From Aureobasidium sp. EXF-3400 (taxonomy: Eukaryota > Ascomycota > Dothideomycetes > Dothideales > Saccotheciaceae): 64,000 nucleotides of DNA. The position numbers and the translations under genes are program-made. The stretch covers positions 80,171-144,170 of the forward strand of contig SWBL01000111.1 of assembly GCA_024195585.1 (NCBI GenBank). Direction: 5' to 3'. Below are positions 1 through 12,257 of the stretch, piece by piece. Every line of letters begins with the position of its first letter. Position 1 is the stretch's first letter. The notes beneath the pieces were generated by a model. It made no database searches, was not told the origin of the DNA, and saw nothing but the letters and a program-made list of their open reading frames with translations.

Positions 1-484
1 AGTCGAGCTTGACGTGGTCGAAGAAGATTTTGAGGATGTTGAGGACGTCGTAATCTTAGCCGACGAGCTTGTAGAAGAGCTCTTGGAGCTGGTAGAGCTC
101 TTGGTGCTTGACATTGTGGAGTTCGTGTAAGTTCCAGTTGAGCTGCTGCTGGAAGTAATGGATCCAGATGCCGATGTGCTGGATGATGACTCTGAAGATG
201 AAGAGGTTTCTGCAGTCGATTGACGCTTCCTCAGCGCAGGTTGTGCATATACATGCAATGGCGGACCAGGAAATCCATTGTCAATTTCGGGAGATCCAGG
301 TTGCTGTGATGAAATCAGTATTCGTCCATACTACATCCAATTCGCAGCGCGGCAGCAATTGTCGCGCTAGATGAGCCACAAACACCACACAACTTACCAA
401 TTGATCAGGTTGCGGCCAACCACATGCAGGCGCGAACAGCTGCACAAAGCATGCTGCCGCCAACGTAGCATCAGCGAATCGCAT
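1..484 (-). CDS. Ser/Thr-rich secreted protein, 3' part cut by window edge
   Basis: The start codon is at 484. The first exon (484-398) encodes a signal-peptide-like N-terminus (MRFADATLAAACFVQLFAPA). A 94-nt intron (397-304; GTAAGT donor, CTGAT branch-like site, CACAG acceptor) restores one open frame that runs to base 1. After a short proline/glycine-rich stretch there is a dibasic site (RKRQS), a typical Kex2-type processing site. The rest is nearly pure Ser/Thr, as in wall-linked or GPI-anchored mannoproteins. No enzymatic domain is visible and the C-terminus lies outside the window. The secreted nature is inferred from the signal peptide and the composition; the specific role is unknown. 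The same stretch read without splicing gives only a 67-residue frame that loses the Ser/Thr tail, so the spliced model is preferred. Confidence 0.6.
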
Positions 485-1327
485 CTTTCGCGTATGAAAT
501 CACTCAGAACTTGTTGTTCTCAGTCGGCACGCTGAAAAGTTGTAAGTAACTAAAGGAACAAGAGTGGGCAGAGAGAGGAAAAGAAAGGTCATGAGAGGAA
601 TCTTGCCAAACGTCAGCATGAGGTCGATGTCTCTGAGAAGCTGGTACAGATCGAGGAAGGTTCTATGGAAGTGGATGTTTTTTCTTTGCGGGCAGAGCTT
701 CTTCTTGATGCTGACCAGTTGAATTTGAGGATCCTGTTTCGCATACTGCAGATGTGGACGCAAAGTTTATTCCATCTCTGAGCTGTGGAGCAGTCTATCG
801 TGTTGTCCGCGTAGGATAGCCATGGAAGTGCTGATAGACGGATGAAATTGGATGCTAAGTCCAGGAGCCTTTGTGCTTGAAGACAGCTACGATGGGGAAG
901 AAGCAGCAGATTCGATGGAAGAGTTGCTCAAGTGGATACAAAGAGACGGAACGAAAGTCAGTTGCAATGAGATGAAGCTTCGATAGCTGAGCTGACAGAG
1001 AACTGCAACAGAGTTAGCAGGTCACAAGGTGATAGATGGGGAAGTAGCTGTTTACCTGTGGAGTTTTAGTGCAGCTTCAACGAACCTTCCCCATGTTGCA
1101 CTGCTCGCACCACCTCGAGCGTTTTTCAGGCACCACACTCTATTTTGTTGAGATAATACTGTAATTCGTTTTTCTTCTACCTGAACCTGCAGACACCAAG
1201 TGAAATACTGCAGCGCTTTTGACTTGTCCAAATTCTGGTAATGGAAATTCTTCAATGTGGTGATGTGCATGCCTGTCCTCCGAAGACAAGATACTAGCTA
1301 TGCGTGTTATACAAGAGAAAGGTATAC
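485..1327. other. Intergenic, no gene seen
   Basis: This lies between the start of the Ser/Thr-rich gene and the 3' end of CTR9. Only short frames with no recognisable protein character occur. It should hold the promoter of the Ser/Thr-rich gene and the CTR9 3' UTR. Confidence 0.6.
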
Positions 1328-4300
1328 CTATGAGTCTGGGGCATTCTCGTTGCCAGCTGCTGTGACTGTCTCATCAACCATCGAGACATCTCCAGCGGTA
1401 GCGGTCGGAGCTTCGTCTTCGTCCTCATCGTCGTCGTCGATCACTCGAGCAGGCTTCTTTCTCCGCCTTTCAACAACGGTGTCCTCATCTTCTCCTCCCT
1501 CAGCCATCGACTCATCTCCGCGAGCTTCCTTTTGAGCGTCGTCCTCATCGTTGATCTTCTCGGCAAGTCTTGCGTTTTCGTTTTGGGTAGCAACGGCATC
1601 GTCGTCGCTGTCGCTGTCCACAACAACCTCGGAGCTCTTGAATTTGCCCTTTGGCTCGGCAACCTTGCCCTTTCTTTCGAGCTTTCTGCGCTTCTTCTTC
1701 TTGGGCTTTTCGCCATCTTCATCGTCAGAAGCGGCTGAGGTACTGCGGCGCTTGGACTTTGTGCGCTTTTCCCTCTCTCCAAACTCGGCGTTGTCATCAG
1801 CATCAGAATTTTCATCTTCATCGTTGATGATGTCTGAATCGCTATCACCGCCCTTCTTCTTTCTCCTTGCACCCTTGGGCCTCTTTTCTCTCTTCTTGCG
1901 TCCACCGGTCTCTTCGTCAGTGGTGAGATCGGCATCTTCGCGTGCTTTGCGTTCGGCTTCCTCCTCGATCTTCTGTTCGACGATTTCACGGTCTTGCTCT
2001 TGCATGCGTTGTCTCTCCTCTGCAATCTTTCTCCTGCGTTCCTCCTTTGCCTCTTCCAGTGCTCGTTTCTCGTCATCGCGCTTCTTGATTTCTGCCTCAC
2101 GCTGTTGACGAGCTTGTTCGAGTCTTGATGCGTTCTTTGACTCAAAGTCGCGTTGACTCTGCAAAGCGCGGTCCAACTGCTTGCGCATGGTGTTTCTTCC
2201 CATGTTGGCACGCTGTTCGATGTCGTTCTTGGGGAATGGTGGGTTAGGTGCGCGAGCGATAGCCATAAGACTCTCAATAGCTTCATCCAGACCATTGGCA
2301 GCAGTCTCGAGATCAACAGACGTCCTCGTGGCTTCCGGCAGAGTGTAGATGAGTTGAGCAATCTGAATTTGGACGAAAGCAACGTTGAACTTGAAGTGAA
2401 GCTGTTCAGGCGAGGATTCCAATGCGCGGTTGGAGAATTCAAGAGCTGTCTTCATGGCTTGCATGTTCTTCTCTTGCTTACCCTTCATCAGCCAGACACG
2501 ACCAAGGCAAGCAAGAATACTGGGGTCGTGAGTGCGATCCTTGGCAAGCGCAGCCTCGTAACTCTCGATTGCGCGAGCGAATTGCTTGACCTCAACGAAT
2601 GCGTGACCCATGTTGATGAAAACACTGGCATCTTTCAGGGTTTCCCGAACTTTATTAAAGATCTGGATCGCTGTTCCGTAGTCCTTTTTGTCTTCAATCA
2701 GTGCAATTGCAATACCTTGAGCGGCATAGGCGTTGCGAGGGTCAAGTTGCAGAGCCTTATCGAAGAATTCGATGGCTCTGACATATGTCTTTGTGCGCTT
2801 CTCCTTGTGTTGATCGGTATCTCTGGGCATCTCTCGTGCGACCTGCAAGAAGAGGTTGCCCATGCCGGTCAAGGAGTATCTGTCGTGCTTGTCGTGGTGC
2901 TGAAGAGTGTGCTTGTAGTGTCTTTGCTCTTGATCCTCGGCGGGATTCATGGTTCTCTTCTTTGCCTTGTGAATGTAGTAGCCGTAGAGAGCACGAATGT
3001 CGAGATTGCCTGCTTCTGACTCAAGCAACTTCTTAACTGCTTGAGCACCTTCTGAGGGATTCTCGCGTAGGGCGATGTATGCGAGTCTAATTCTGGCGTC
3101 TGTGTAATCGGGATGACGCTCGAGTAGACCTTGGTAGACTTGGTTAGCCTCATCCAGCATGTGTTCGGCTTCGTATGTCCTGGCCAAGTTGTAGCTGATG
3201 GAAGTGACCAGAGAGTCAGTATCGAGTTCACTGTCCTTTGCGCCAGCCTTGACACAAGCGTTGAGAGCAGTTTGGAAAAGATCTCTGGCTTGACTGAAAC
3301 GTTCGGCTTGGAAGTGGAAGGCGGCCATGTTGTTGAGCAACTGTGGTGGAAGCATTTCGCGGAGAGCGGTCTTGAGCTCAGCTTCATCCTTGGTGTCGGG
3401 ACGGTCCTCCTCATCAATGCCGTCAATCTCCATCTGCTCAACTTGCTGCAAACATTGGAGACTGCGCTCGGGGTTCTCGATTTCGTAGAGTCTGGCCAGG
3501 TTCAGAAGAACGTATGAATCTGGAGTAGCCTTCTTCTTGGGGTCCTTCCACGAGCTGCGAACACTCTCCAGAAGAGCAATAGCCTTTCTCGTTTCCGTGG
3601 ACTTGTCTTCCTTGGAACCAGCATCCTGGTTGGCGTAAACTTCCTCAGCGTACAAAAGACCAAGCAGAGTCATTGCTTCGGCGCTCTTGCTGGATTGGAC
3701 GATGCTCTCCAGACGGAACTTTGCGCCGCTCCAGTCCTTTGAAAGAATCTTGAGCTGAGCAGCACCAAACTTGGCGGGCAAGTAACCTTTCTCGTCTCCA
3801 CCTCTTGCCTGATCGGCTCTGTTGTAGTAGTCGGAAGCCTTGGAAACATTTCCTTCGGTGTGCTCCTTGCGGGCCATGAGGTACCAACCATCACTGGCGA
3901 TTGCGTTGACGTCTGTAGACTCAATAGCTTGACGAGCAAGACGCTCGACTGTAGGCCATGCCTTTCTGAGGATGAAGTAGTTTCCGAAAGTGGCGCAAGT
4001 CAGAGGGAACTTGTTGTCGAGCTTCCATGCAGTCTGGGTGTACTCGGTCATGGCCTTCTTGTAGTGTTGCTGGAACTCGGGGTCGGTGGTGGGAAACTTT
4101 GCGCTCTGGTCGAGGTGGTACAGGCCGAGCAGGATGTTGGCAATCTTTGAGGTTGGGCTGACCTCGAGGGCGCGCTGCCATGCGTCGTGGGCCTCATCCT
4201 TGTGTCCCAATTGCCAGAAGCAGCAACCTATGCCGATTCTCGGATCCGGATCTTGGAGCTGCGGAGCACGCTCGAGGGCGGACTGGTAGTTGTGCAGGGC

Positions 4301-5060
4301 ATCGGCGTATTTGCCGAGGGAGAAGAGAGCTCTGGCCTTGCCCATGACAGCCATCATGTTGCGACCGTTGGAAGCGCGTAGAGAGTCCTCGAAGCATTTG
4401 GCGGCTTGGCGGAGAGTGTCGAGGCGTTCCGACTCTTGAGCGGTCGATGAGGATTTGGAAGGCTGTAGCGAAGCGCGTAGGAGGTATAGGACGCCGCGAG
4501 CGAGGAAAAGAGGAGGGTAAGTAGGACTGATGCGCGAAGCTTCGTTGAGAGTGCTTGTAGCCTGGTGAATGTAGTACTCCTTGTTGCGGGCCTCGGAGGC
4601 CAGTTGGGTGTCTGTAGACGAGTCAGCGGGCTGCGACACAGCTAAACGGAGAAGGATTGGTACCAGGCTTCAGGCGAGGAGCCTCTCTGCACTGCCACAA
4701 GCGCAGCCAGCACAAGCATGACAGCAGCGACAGCTTGTCCTCAGGCTTTGCGTTGCGCGACAGAGAGCTGAGGCCCCTTGTGACGATGTCGATGGCGTGG
4801 TCGACCTTTTGCTGCTTGGCGTAGGCCAGGGCGATAGTCATCCAGTAGCCGCGTGCGACATTCTCGTTCTCAAGCAAGGTACACAACTCGGTAGGGTCGT
4901 CCATCAAGTCTTCGAGATTGACCTCGACAGCCTCTTCGGCATCTCCACTGGAAAGCGGTACATCGAGGGCGGCGGGGATATGAGAGAAGCGAACGAGAGC
5001 AGTAGCGACGTCGTCATGGTCGAGTTGGCCATTGGAGTGGCCGTTGAGCACAGCAGCCAT
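1328..5060 (-). CDS. CTR9: Ctr9, TPR subunit of the Paf1 transcription elongation complex
   Basis: Two exons: 5060-4664 and 4611-1328. The 52-nt intron (4663-4612) has a GCTGAC branch site and a CTACAG acceptor; splicing gives a continuous protein of about 1226 residues, close to the usual length of fungal Ctr9. The N-terminus carries the family segment around SLLSCLCWLRLWQCREAPR, followed by EYYIHQATSTLNEASRISP and FLARGVLYLLRAS. Many tetratricopeptide repeats fill residues of roughly 150-850 (for example ARALFSLGKYADALHNYQSAL and AYAAQGIAIALIEDKKDYGTA). The last 250 residues are a charged tail alternating acidic and Lys/Arg-rich runs (KKREKRPKGARRKKKGG), as in other Ctr9 proteins. Known role: nuclear scaffold of Paf1C, which travels with RNA polymerase II and supports H2B ubiquitination and H3K4/K36 methylation. 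It is transcribed divergently from SEC8. Confidence 0.95.
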
Positions 5061-5476
5061 GGCGAAGGGAGAGATGGTGGATGCGCCGAAATCAATGGGC
5101 CATCAGTTGGCGCGACGGAAAATGCGGTAGCTTGTTCAGATCGTAGTCGCTGCGCGGGTTTCCAGTTGGCGACGGCAGATTGAGTTGAGGAGAGAGCGAT
5201 GGAGGGGCGGCAGTAACAGGAAGTGACGACGGAGTTGAATGAGTTCGTGGTAGTGAGGCCAGCGCGAGCTCGACAGTCGCAACTTCCATGTGGGGAAGGT
5301 TACCCGAGACGCGTCACTTTGATACGGCAATATGAGCCGAGCACCCTCGATAGATAGGTATACCATTCATTGATGCTCGAGTAACACTGGATATAACAGA
5401 AACACCTGTTCAGAAGACGCATTGCTGTCGCACGTGAATTCTGGTTCTCAGCTCATGGACTGGACATAATCACAGG
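5061..5476. promoter_or_regulatory. Divergent promoter region CTR9 / SEC8
   Basis: This 416-bp space separates the start codons of CTR9 (minus) and SEC8 (plus), so it must hold both promoters. I see no clear TATA element, as is common for housekeeping fungal genes. Confidence 0.6.
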
Positions 5477-8400
5477 ATGTCGTACATGCGCCGCCCTTCG
5501 ACTGACGACCGAGGAGCCTACACCAACGGAGACGGCTATCAGTACCCGCGTCGCTACGACCTCGACACAACTACCAGAGACAACAGCGCAGATGAGAGGA
5601 GTCGATCCAGAGGTCCTGCCGCTGGCGGAGGCTATGGTGGCCTGGGAAGAGCACAGGATGACTTTATACCCCGAGTAGGCAGTCCGGCGCGTCTTGAGCG
5701 CAGCAAGAGAGCTAGTGGAGAAGGCAGAGCTGTCAGCAGGAGCAGGAGCAGGGCCGCTTCCCAGATGCGCGCCCAAGAGAACAGCAAGCAGGTCGAGGAC
5801 ATCCTGCGCTACATAGACCGCCATTGGGGTCAAATGGCAAACGAGTCGTGTGTCCCCGTCAAGGTCGCTCTGCAACTCATGGACCAGAGCTCCCTGGGTC
5901 TGGCTGGTCAATATGACAGTTTCCAAGACACCCATCAACAGCTGCAGAGTGCTCTCAAAGCCATTGTCAACCAGCACCATCAAGGTTTCAACTCGTCCAT
6001 CGGTACTTTCCATCAGATCCAAGCCAGCATCCAGTCCTCGCAGCAGAGAGTCCGTACTTTGAAACAGTCCCTCGTCCAGGCAAAAGGAAACCTCCGTACT
6101 ACTCGTCCCGAACTCAAAGCTTTTGCTCAATCAAGTCAGAGCTACGACCAAATGCTCCAGACCTTGGCTTATATTGAACAACTGCAACTCATGCCAGAGA
6201 AGCTCGAAGCCCAGATCTCAGAGAAGCGTTTCCTCGGTGCTGTTGAAACTCTACAAGATGCACTAAAGATCATGCACAAGCCCGACATGGAAGATATTGG
6301 TGCCTTGAGCGACTTGCGTGTCTACTTCAGCAACCAAGAACACTCCATCACCGACATACTCATCCAAGAACTGCACAGCCATCTCTACCTCAAGAGTCCT
6401 TACTGCGAAGAACGATGGAAGCAATATACCAACCGCTCTACTACTACTGGCACTGCCTCGTTTGAGATTGAAGGACGCCAATTGTACCGCTTCCTTGAGT
6501 CTTTCGACCCTTCACAAATCCTCACCGAAGACACGTCTCGCAACCCCGAAGCAGACACGTTCTCATACATTCAGCTTCTGGTCGAAGCATTAGACCGCAT
6601 GTCGCGTCTGGATCTCGCAATTGACCAGATCGAACAAAGATTACCTGTTGAGTTATTCCGAGTCGTCGAGCGATCATACACCGAAGTCGAGCAGAACTAT
6701 CCTGGTATCATCCGTGGGGCCGCGAAACAACAGCATTTCCAGCTTGATAATATCAACGCCGACATCAACCAAGACAAGAAGATGATACTCGAAGACATGC
6801 TGTCTACCTTGTATGCCAAATTCGAGGCCATCGCAGAGGGTCATCGTGTTCTCCACGAAGTCATTGGCGGTATATTGTCTCGCCAAGGCAGTGACGAACC
6901 AGCTCTATTGCGCAGCTTCCGCGAGCTTTGGAAGCTGTATCAGAGTGAGATTCGAAGTTTGCTGCATGATCATCTGGCTGCTAGTGGTAGTCCAGAAAAC
7001 TCATCACATCCTGAGCATCACCACACCACAAACATGTTCAAACCGCATGCTAGAGACCGCAATAAGCGTTTGTTCAAGCTGGCGGATACAGACAGCAAGT
7101 CTACTGAGTTGACAATAGAGAAGGAAGATCTCGATTTCATCCTCAAATCTTCAGTCCCTGGCCTGGCAGCCACTGGCACGACATCTGCTGCAAAGGACGC
7201 CGAGAATGAGAAGAATGAAGATCGCTCGGCGACTGGCCACAAGCTGTTGGTCGAGCCGAGTGTCTTCAACATGGGTATCCTTCTGCCTCCTTCATTGTCC
7301 TTCTTGACGAGATTGAAGGACATCGTACCACCGAGCTCAGAAATCGTGTTGAGCACTCTCACCTCTTTCCTCGACGATTTCCTAATAAACGTCTTTCTCC
7401 CACAGTTGGAAGAGGCACTAACAGATATGTGCATGGCCGCATCCATAGAAAGCGACGCCTTCCAACAAGACCCCAAATGGCAAGTGCGAGCACAAAAGCC
7501 CGTCTTCAAAGGCACAGCCAATTTCCTCGACTTGATAAAGGCCTTTTGCATGCTGCTGGACAGCTTGCCCCACGATCAAGCATTCAGTCAATTGGTAATG
7601 GCGCAAATGCGTATCTACTACGATAAATGCTATAACTGGTATCGCGCACTGGTTATGCGACCACAGCAAGACTCGACCGAAGAGAGGAAACCGAAGCGAT
7701 CAGCCGCACTTGCAGAATATAATGCAGATATGAGGGATGCAGTGGCTACTCTTCTCGCCCACGAAGCCGAAGATGCAGATGATGTGCAGCGCTTGATGCA
7801 AGAACAGACGGCTTCTTTGATCGCCAACGTCAAGGCTTCTCCTCTTACAGATGCAGATCTAATCCTCGATCGCAAATGCCTGGCTGGATTGTGTACGTTG
7901 TACAACAGCACACGTTGGTTTGTCGCCCATGCTACTCAGTTGCGACATATGTCAAGTTCAATGTCAAACTCCAACACCGCACCCACAGCATCCTCCCGCC
8001 ATCAAACTCGCCGCTGGACAACACTGATATCGCCAAACCCACACGCTGCAATCTATCTTCCCTTAGACACACAATCTTCCCGCGACTTCGACGCCATCAC
8101 AACCTCAATGACCGAACTAGGCTCTTTGATCTTGCGAACATTGCACCTCGAACTGCGACTTCAGATTCTCCACGGTGTGGCCAGAGCAATGAATACAACC
8201 TACCTCCTCGGTCAACCCTACAACGACCCCGACCCCGCTATCCTGACCTTATCCACCCACCTCCTCTCCCTAGACGAAACCCTCTCCCTCCACTTGCCGC
8301 TAGCCCAACACTCCCTCTTAGTCCTGCATATCTCCCATCCCTCCTCTGTAGCACTTACAACCTTCACCCCTTCCATCCCCGCAATGGATATCCACGGTAT

Positions 8401-8644
8401 AGGCCGCATGCACCTAAACATTTTCGTCTTGCAGAATGTGCTTAAAGATATTGATGGAAAGGCAACGTTGCAACAAGCTGCGGATTTTTGGAGCTGGTTT
8501 GGTGATTCGGCGTGGAGTATTGTTGGTGGGTTTGAGGAGGGTGCGTTGGATAAGCAAGAAGCGAGGGAATTGGTTAGATTGTGGGGGAGTGGGAAGGGTG
8601 ATGTGGGTAGGGTGGAGGTTGAGGAGGCTTTGAAGAGGTTGTAG
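5477..8644 (+). CDS. SEC8: Sec8, exocyst complex component
   Basis: Single open frame of 1055 residues, normal length for fungal Sec8. The first 100 residues are disordered and rich in Arg/Ser/Gly. The Sec8 N-terminal domain starts near residue 105 (VEDILRYIDRHWGQMANESCVPVKVALQLMD), the signature segment of the family, followed by predicted helical coiled-coil (residues about 140-240: SALKAIVNQHHQGFNSSIGTF and QRVRTLKQSLVQAKGNL). The rest is the helical-rod body typical of CATCHR tethering proteins. Known role: part of the octameric exocyst that tethers secretory vesicles to the plasma membrane at sites of polarised growth. The start is the first ATG of the frame and lies 416 bp from the divergent CTR9 start. 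No intron is needed. Stretches near residues 830-960 use more C-rich codons but stay in frame. Confidence 0.93.
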   Translation: MSYMRRPSTDDRGAYTNGDGYQYPRRYDLDTTTRDNSADERSRSRGPAAGGGYGGLGRAQDDFIPRVGSPARLERSKRASGEGRAVSRSRSRAASQMRAQENSKQVEDILRYIDRHWGQMANESCVPVKVALQLMDQSSLGLAGQYDSFQDTHQQLQSALKAIVNQHHQGFNSSIGTFHQIQASIQSSQQRVRTLKQSLVQAKGNLRTTRPELKAFAQSSQSYDQMLQTLAYIEQLQLMPEKLEAQISEKRFLGAVETLQDALKIMHKPDMEDIGALSDLRVYFSNQEHSITDILIQELHSHLYLKSPYCEERWKQYTNRSTTTGTASFEIEGRQLYRFLESFDPSQILTEDTSRNPEADTFSYIQLLVEALDRMSRLDLAIDQIEQRLPVELFRVVERSYTEVEQNYPGIIRGAAKQQHFQLDNINADINQDKKMILEDMLSTLYAKFEAIAEGHRVLHEVIGGILSRQGSDEPALLRSFRELWKLYQSEIRSLLHDHLAASGSPENSSHPEHHHTTNMFKPHARDRNKRLFKLADTDSKSTELTIEKEDLDFILKSSVPGLAATGTTSAAKDAENEKNEDRSATGHKLLVEPSVFNMGILLPPSLSFLTRLKDIVPPSSEIVLSTLTSFLDDFLINVFLPQLEEALTDMCMAASIESDAFQQDPKWQVRAQKPVFKGTANFLDLIKAFCMLLDSLPHDQAFSQLVMAQMRIYYDKCYNWYRALVMRPQQDSTEERKPKRSAALAEYNADMRDAVATLLAHEAEDADDVQRLMQEQTASLIANVKASPLTDADLILDRKCLAGLCTLYNSTRWFVAHATQLRHMSSSMSNSNTAPTASSRHQTRRWTTLISPNPHAAIYLPLDTQSSRDFDAITTSMTELGSLILRTLHLELRLQILHGVARAMNTTYLLGQPYNDPDPAILTLSTHLLSLDETLSLHLPLAQHSLLVLHISHPSSVALTTFTPSIPAMDIHGIGRMHLNIFVLQNVLKDIDGKATLQQAADFWSWFGDSAWSIVGGFEEGALDKQEARELVRLWGSGKGDVGRVEVEEALKRL

Positions 8645-9951
8645 GTTGTTAGTCAAGATGCTGCCCTTTGAGTCGAAGAAGATAGCGGTGGGAGTTTAGA
8701 GGTCGAAAGTTATCCGAGTGTTTCGGTGTTCTTCAGAAGAGATAGCCAATCTGTTCCTTACTATGTTTTATCTGTCTCGATAGCTTGGAATTTGTATCCT
8801 TGTCTTCAAACCTTAGCTTGCTTGCTCTTTTCATGTCATCTCTTGTCTTGCAAAGGCAGAAGGAAGCGCGTACAACCACACACTTCAAAAACGATACAAA
8901 CCTGCTATACTGTTGACCTTGCCTACAATCCATATCCCATAACTCTTGATTTCCCTTCCCTTCTGAATCCACAAAGCCTCAAGATCGGTAAATGTGTCAA
9001 AAGAGGAAAGAAACAATTGGATCCTTGATTGTACAAAATGAGAAAAGGGAGATGGTTCAGGCAGGCAGGCGAAATATTTGTTAACGACTGGAAAGGAAAA
9101 TGACGAAGGGAAATGTGCAGCGATAGTCTTAAAAGACATTCACAAGAGTAGGCAAAAGTGATCACACACGATGCAAGATAAAAGTCAAAAGTCGGGATCA
9201 AGTGTATGAACAGGAAGGAAGCGATGGAAAAGATAAACTTCATATGGCTAACAATGTATGCAGTAGTCGATGGCACATAACGCAATCACGTTCACAGTTT
9301 ACAAAGTATGGGATGGAAGATTTGCAGTCAAAACTCGAGAAGAGCACAAAGAAGGATGAAGTAAAGGCAGCAAATATCATCAAAGTGCTTACACTGCAAA
9401 AGAAGAACCGCACAGCAGTATCTTCAGTGCATGCAAGCAACCTTTGATGATCTTTCTCTGTGCCTCAACTCCTTCTTCTCATCGTGCCCTCTCTCTGTAG
9501 ATATTAATGAAATATGTGTGGTGGGTTGTCTTGTACAAGTAAGGCGAGTCTTTCTCTCTTCGCCCTCATCTCCTCTTTTTGGTCTCCTCTTCTCTTTTCA
9601 ACTCTCCTCTTCTTTCCTCTCATCTGTAGCTGGGGAAACGTAGCAAAGCAAAAACGAAAAAACAAATGGCACGCTCTAATCAGAGCTGCAAACATGTTCA
9701 GCAAGATGCAAAAAAAACAAACGCACAAACATGTCAAGCGAAAAAAGATAAAGCAAATCTGTCGGTATCACCTCCCAACGCCTCTTGGCTGTGATATGCG
9801 TCGTGCCATCGACAGCAAAGATCAAATATGACTCCGAGACCTGTTCCTGTATACCCAGATGATGAAGAAAAAACGAGAAAATCCCATTACAAACAAAAGA
9901 GACGCGTGAAAGTGGGTATGCGTGTCGTTCTGGATCGGTAGTCTTTTTTCA
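8645..9951. other. Convergent 3' flanks of SEC8 and STE12, no gene seen
   Basis: About 1.3 kb of low-complexity, A-rich and CT-rich DNA (CT-rich runs near 9545-9630, A-rich near 9650-9770) between two convergent genes. It is most simply explained as 3' UTRs. No frame has recognisable protein features. Confidence 0.6.

Positions 9952-12257
<2,306 letters not shown>

Noticed and set aside
2153..3019. 288-codon frame antisense to CTR9
   Set aside because: It lies wholly inside the CTR9 coding exon and mirrors its codon structure.
4612..4663. Apparent frameshift in CTR9
   Set aside because: A 52-nt intron with GCTGAC branch and CTACAG acceptor restores the frame, so no mutation is needed.
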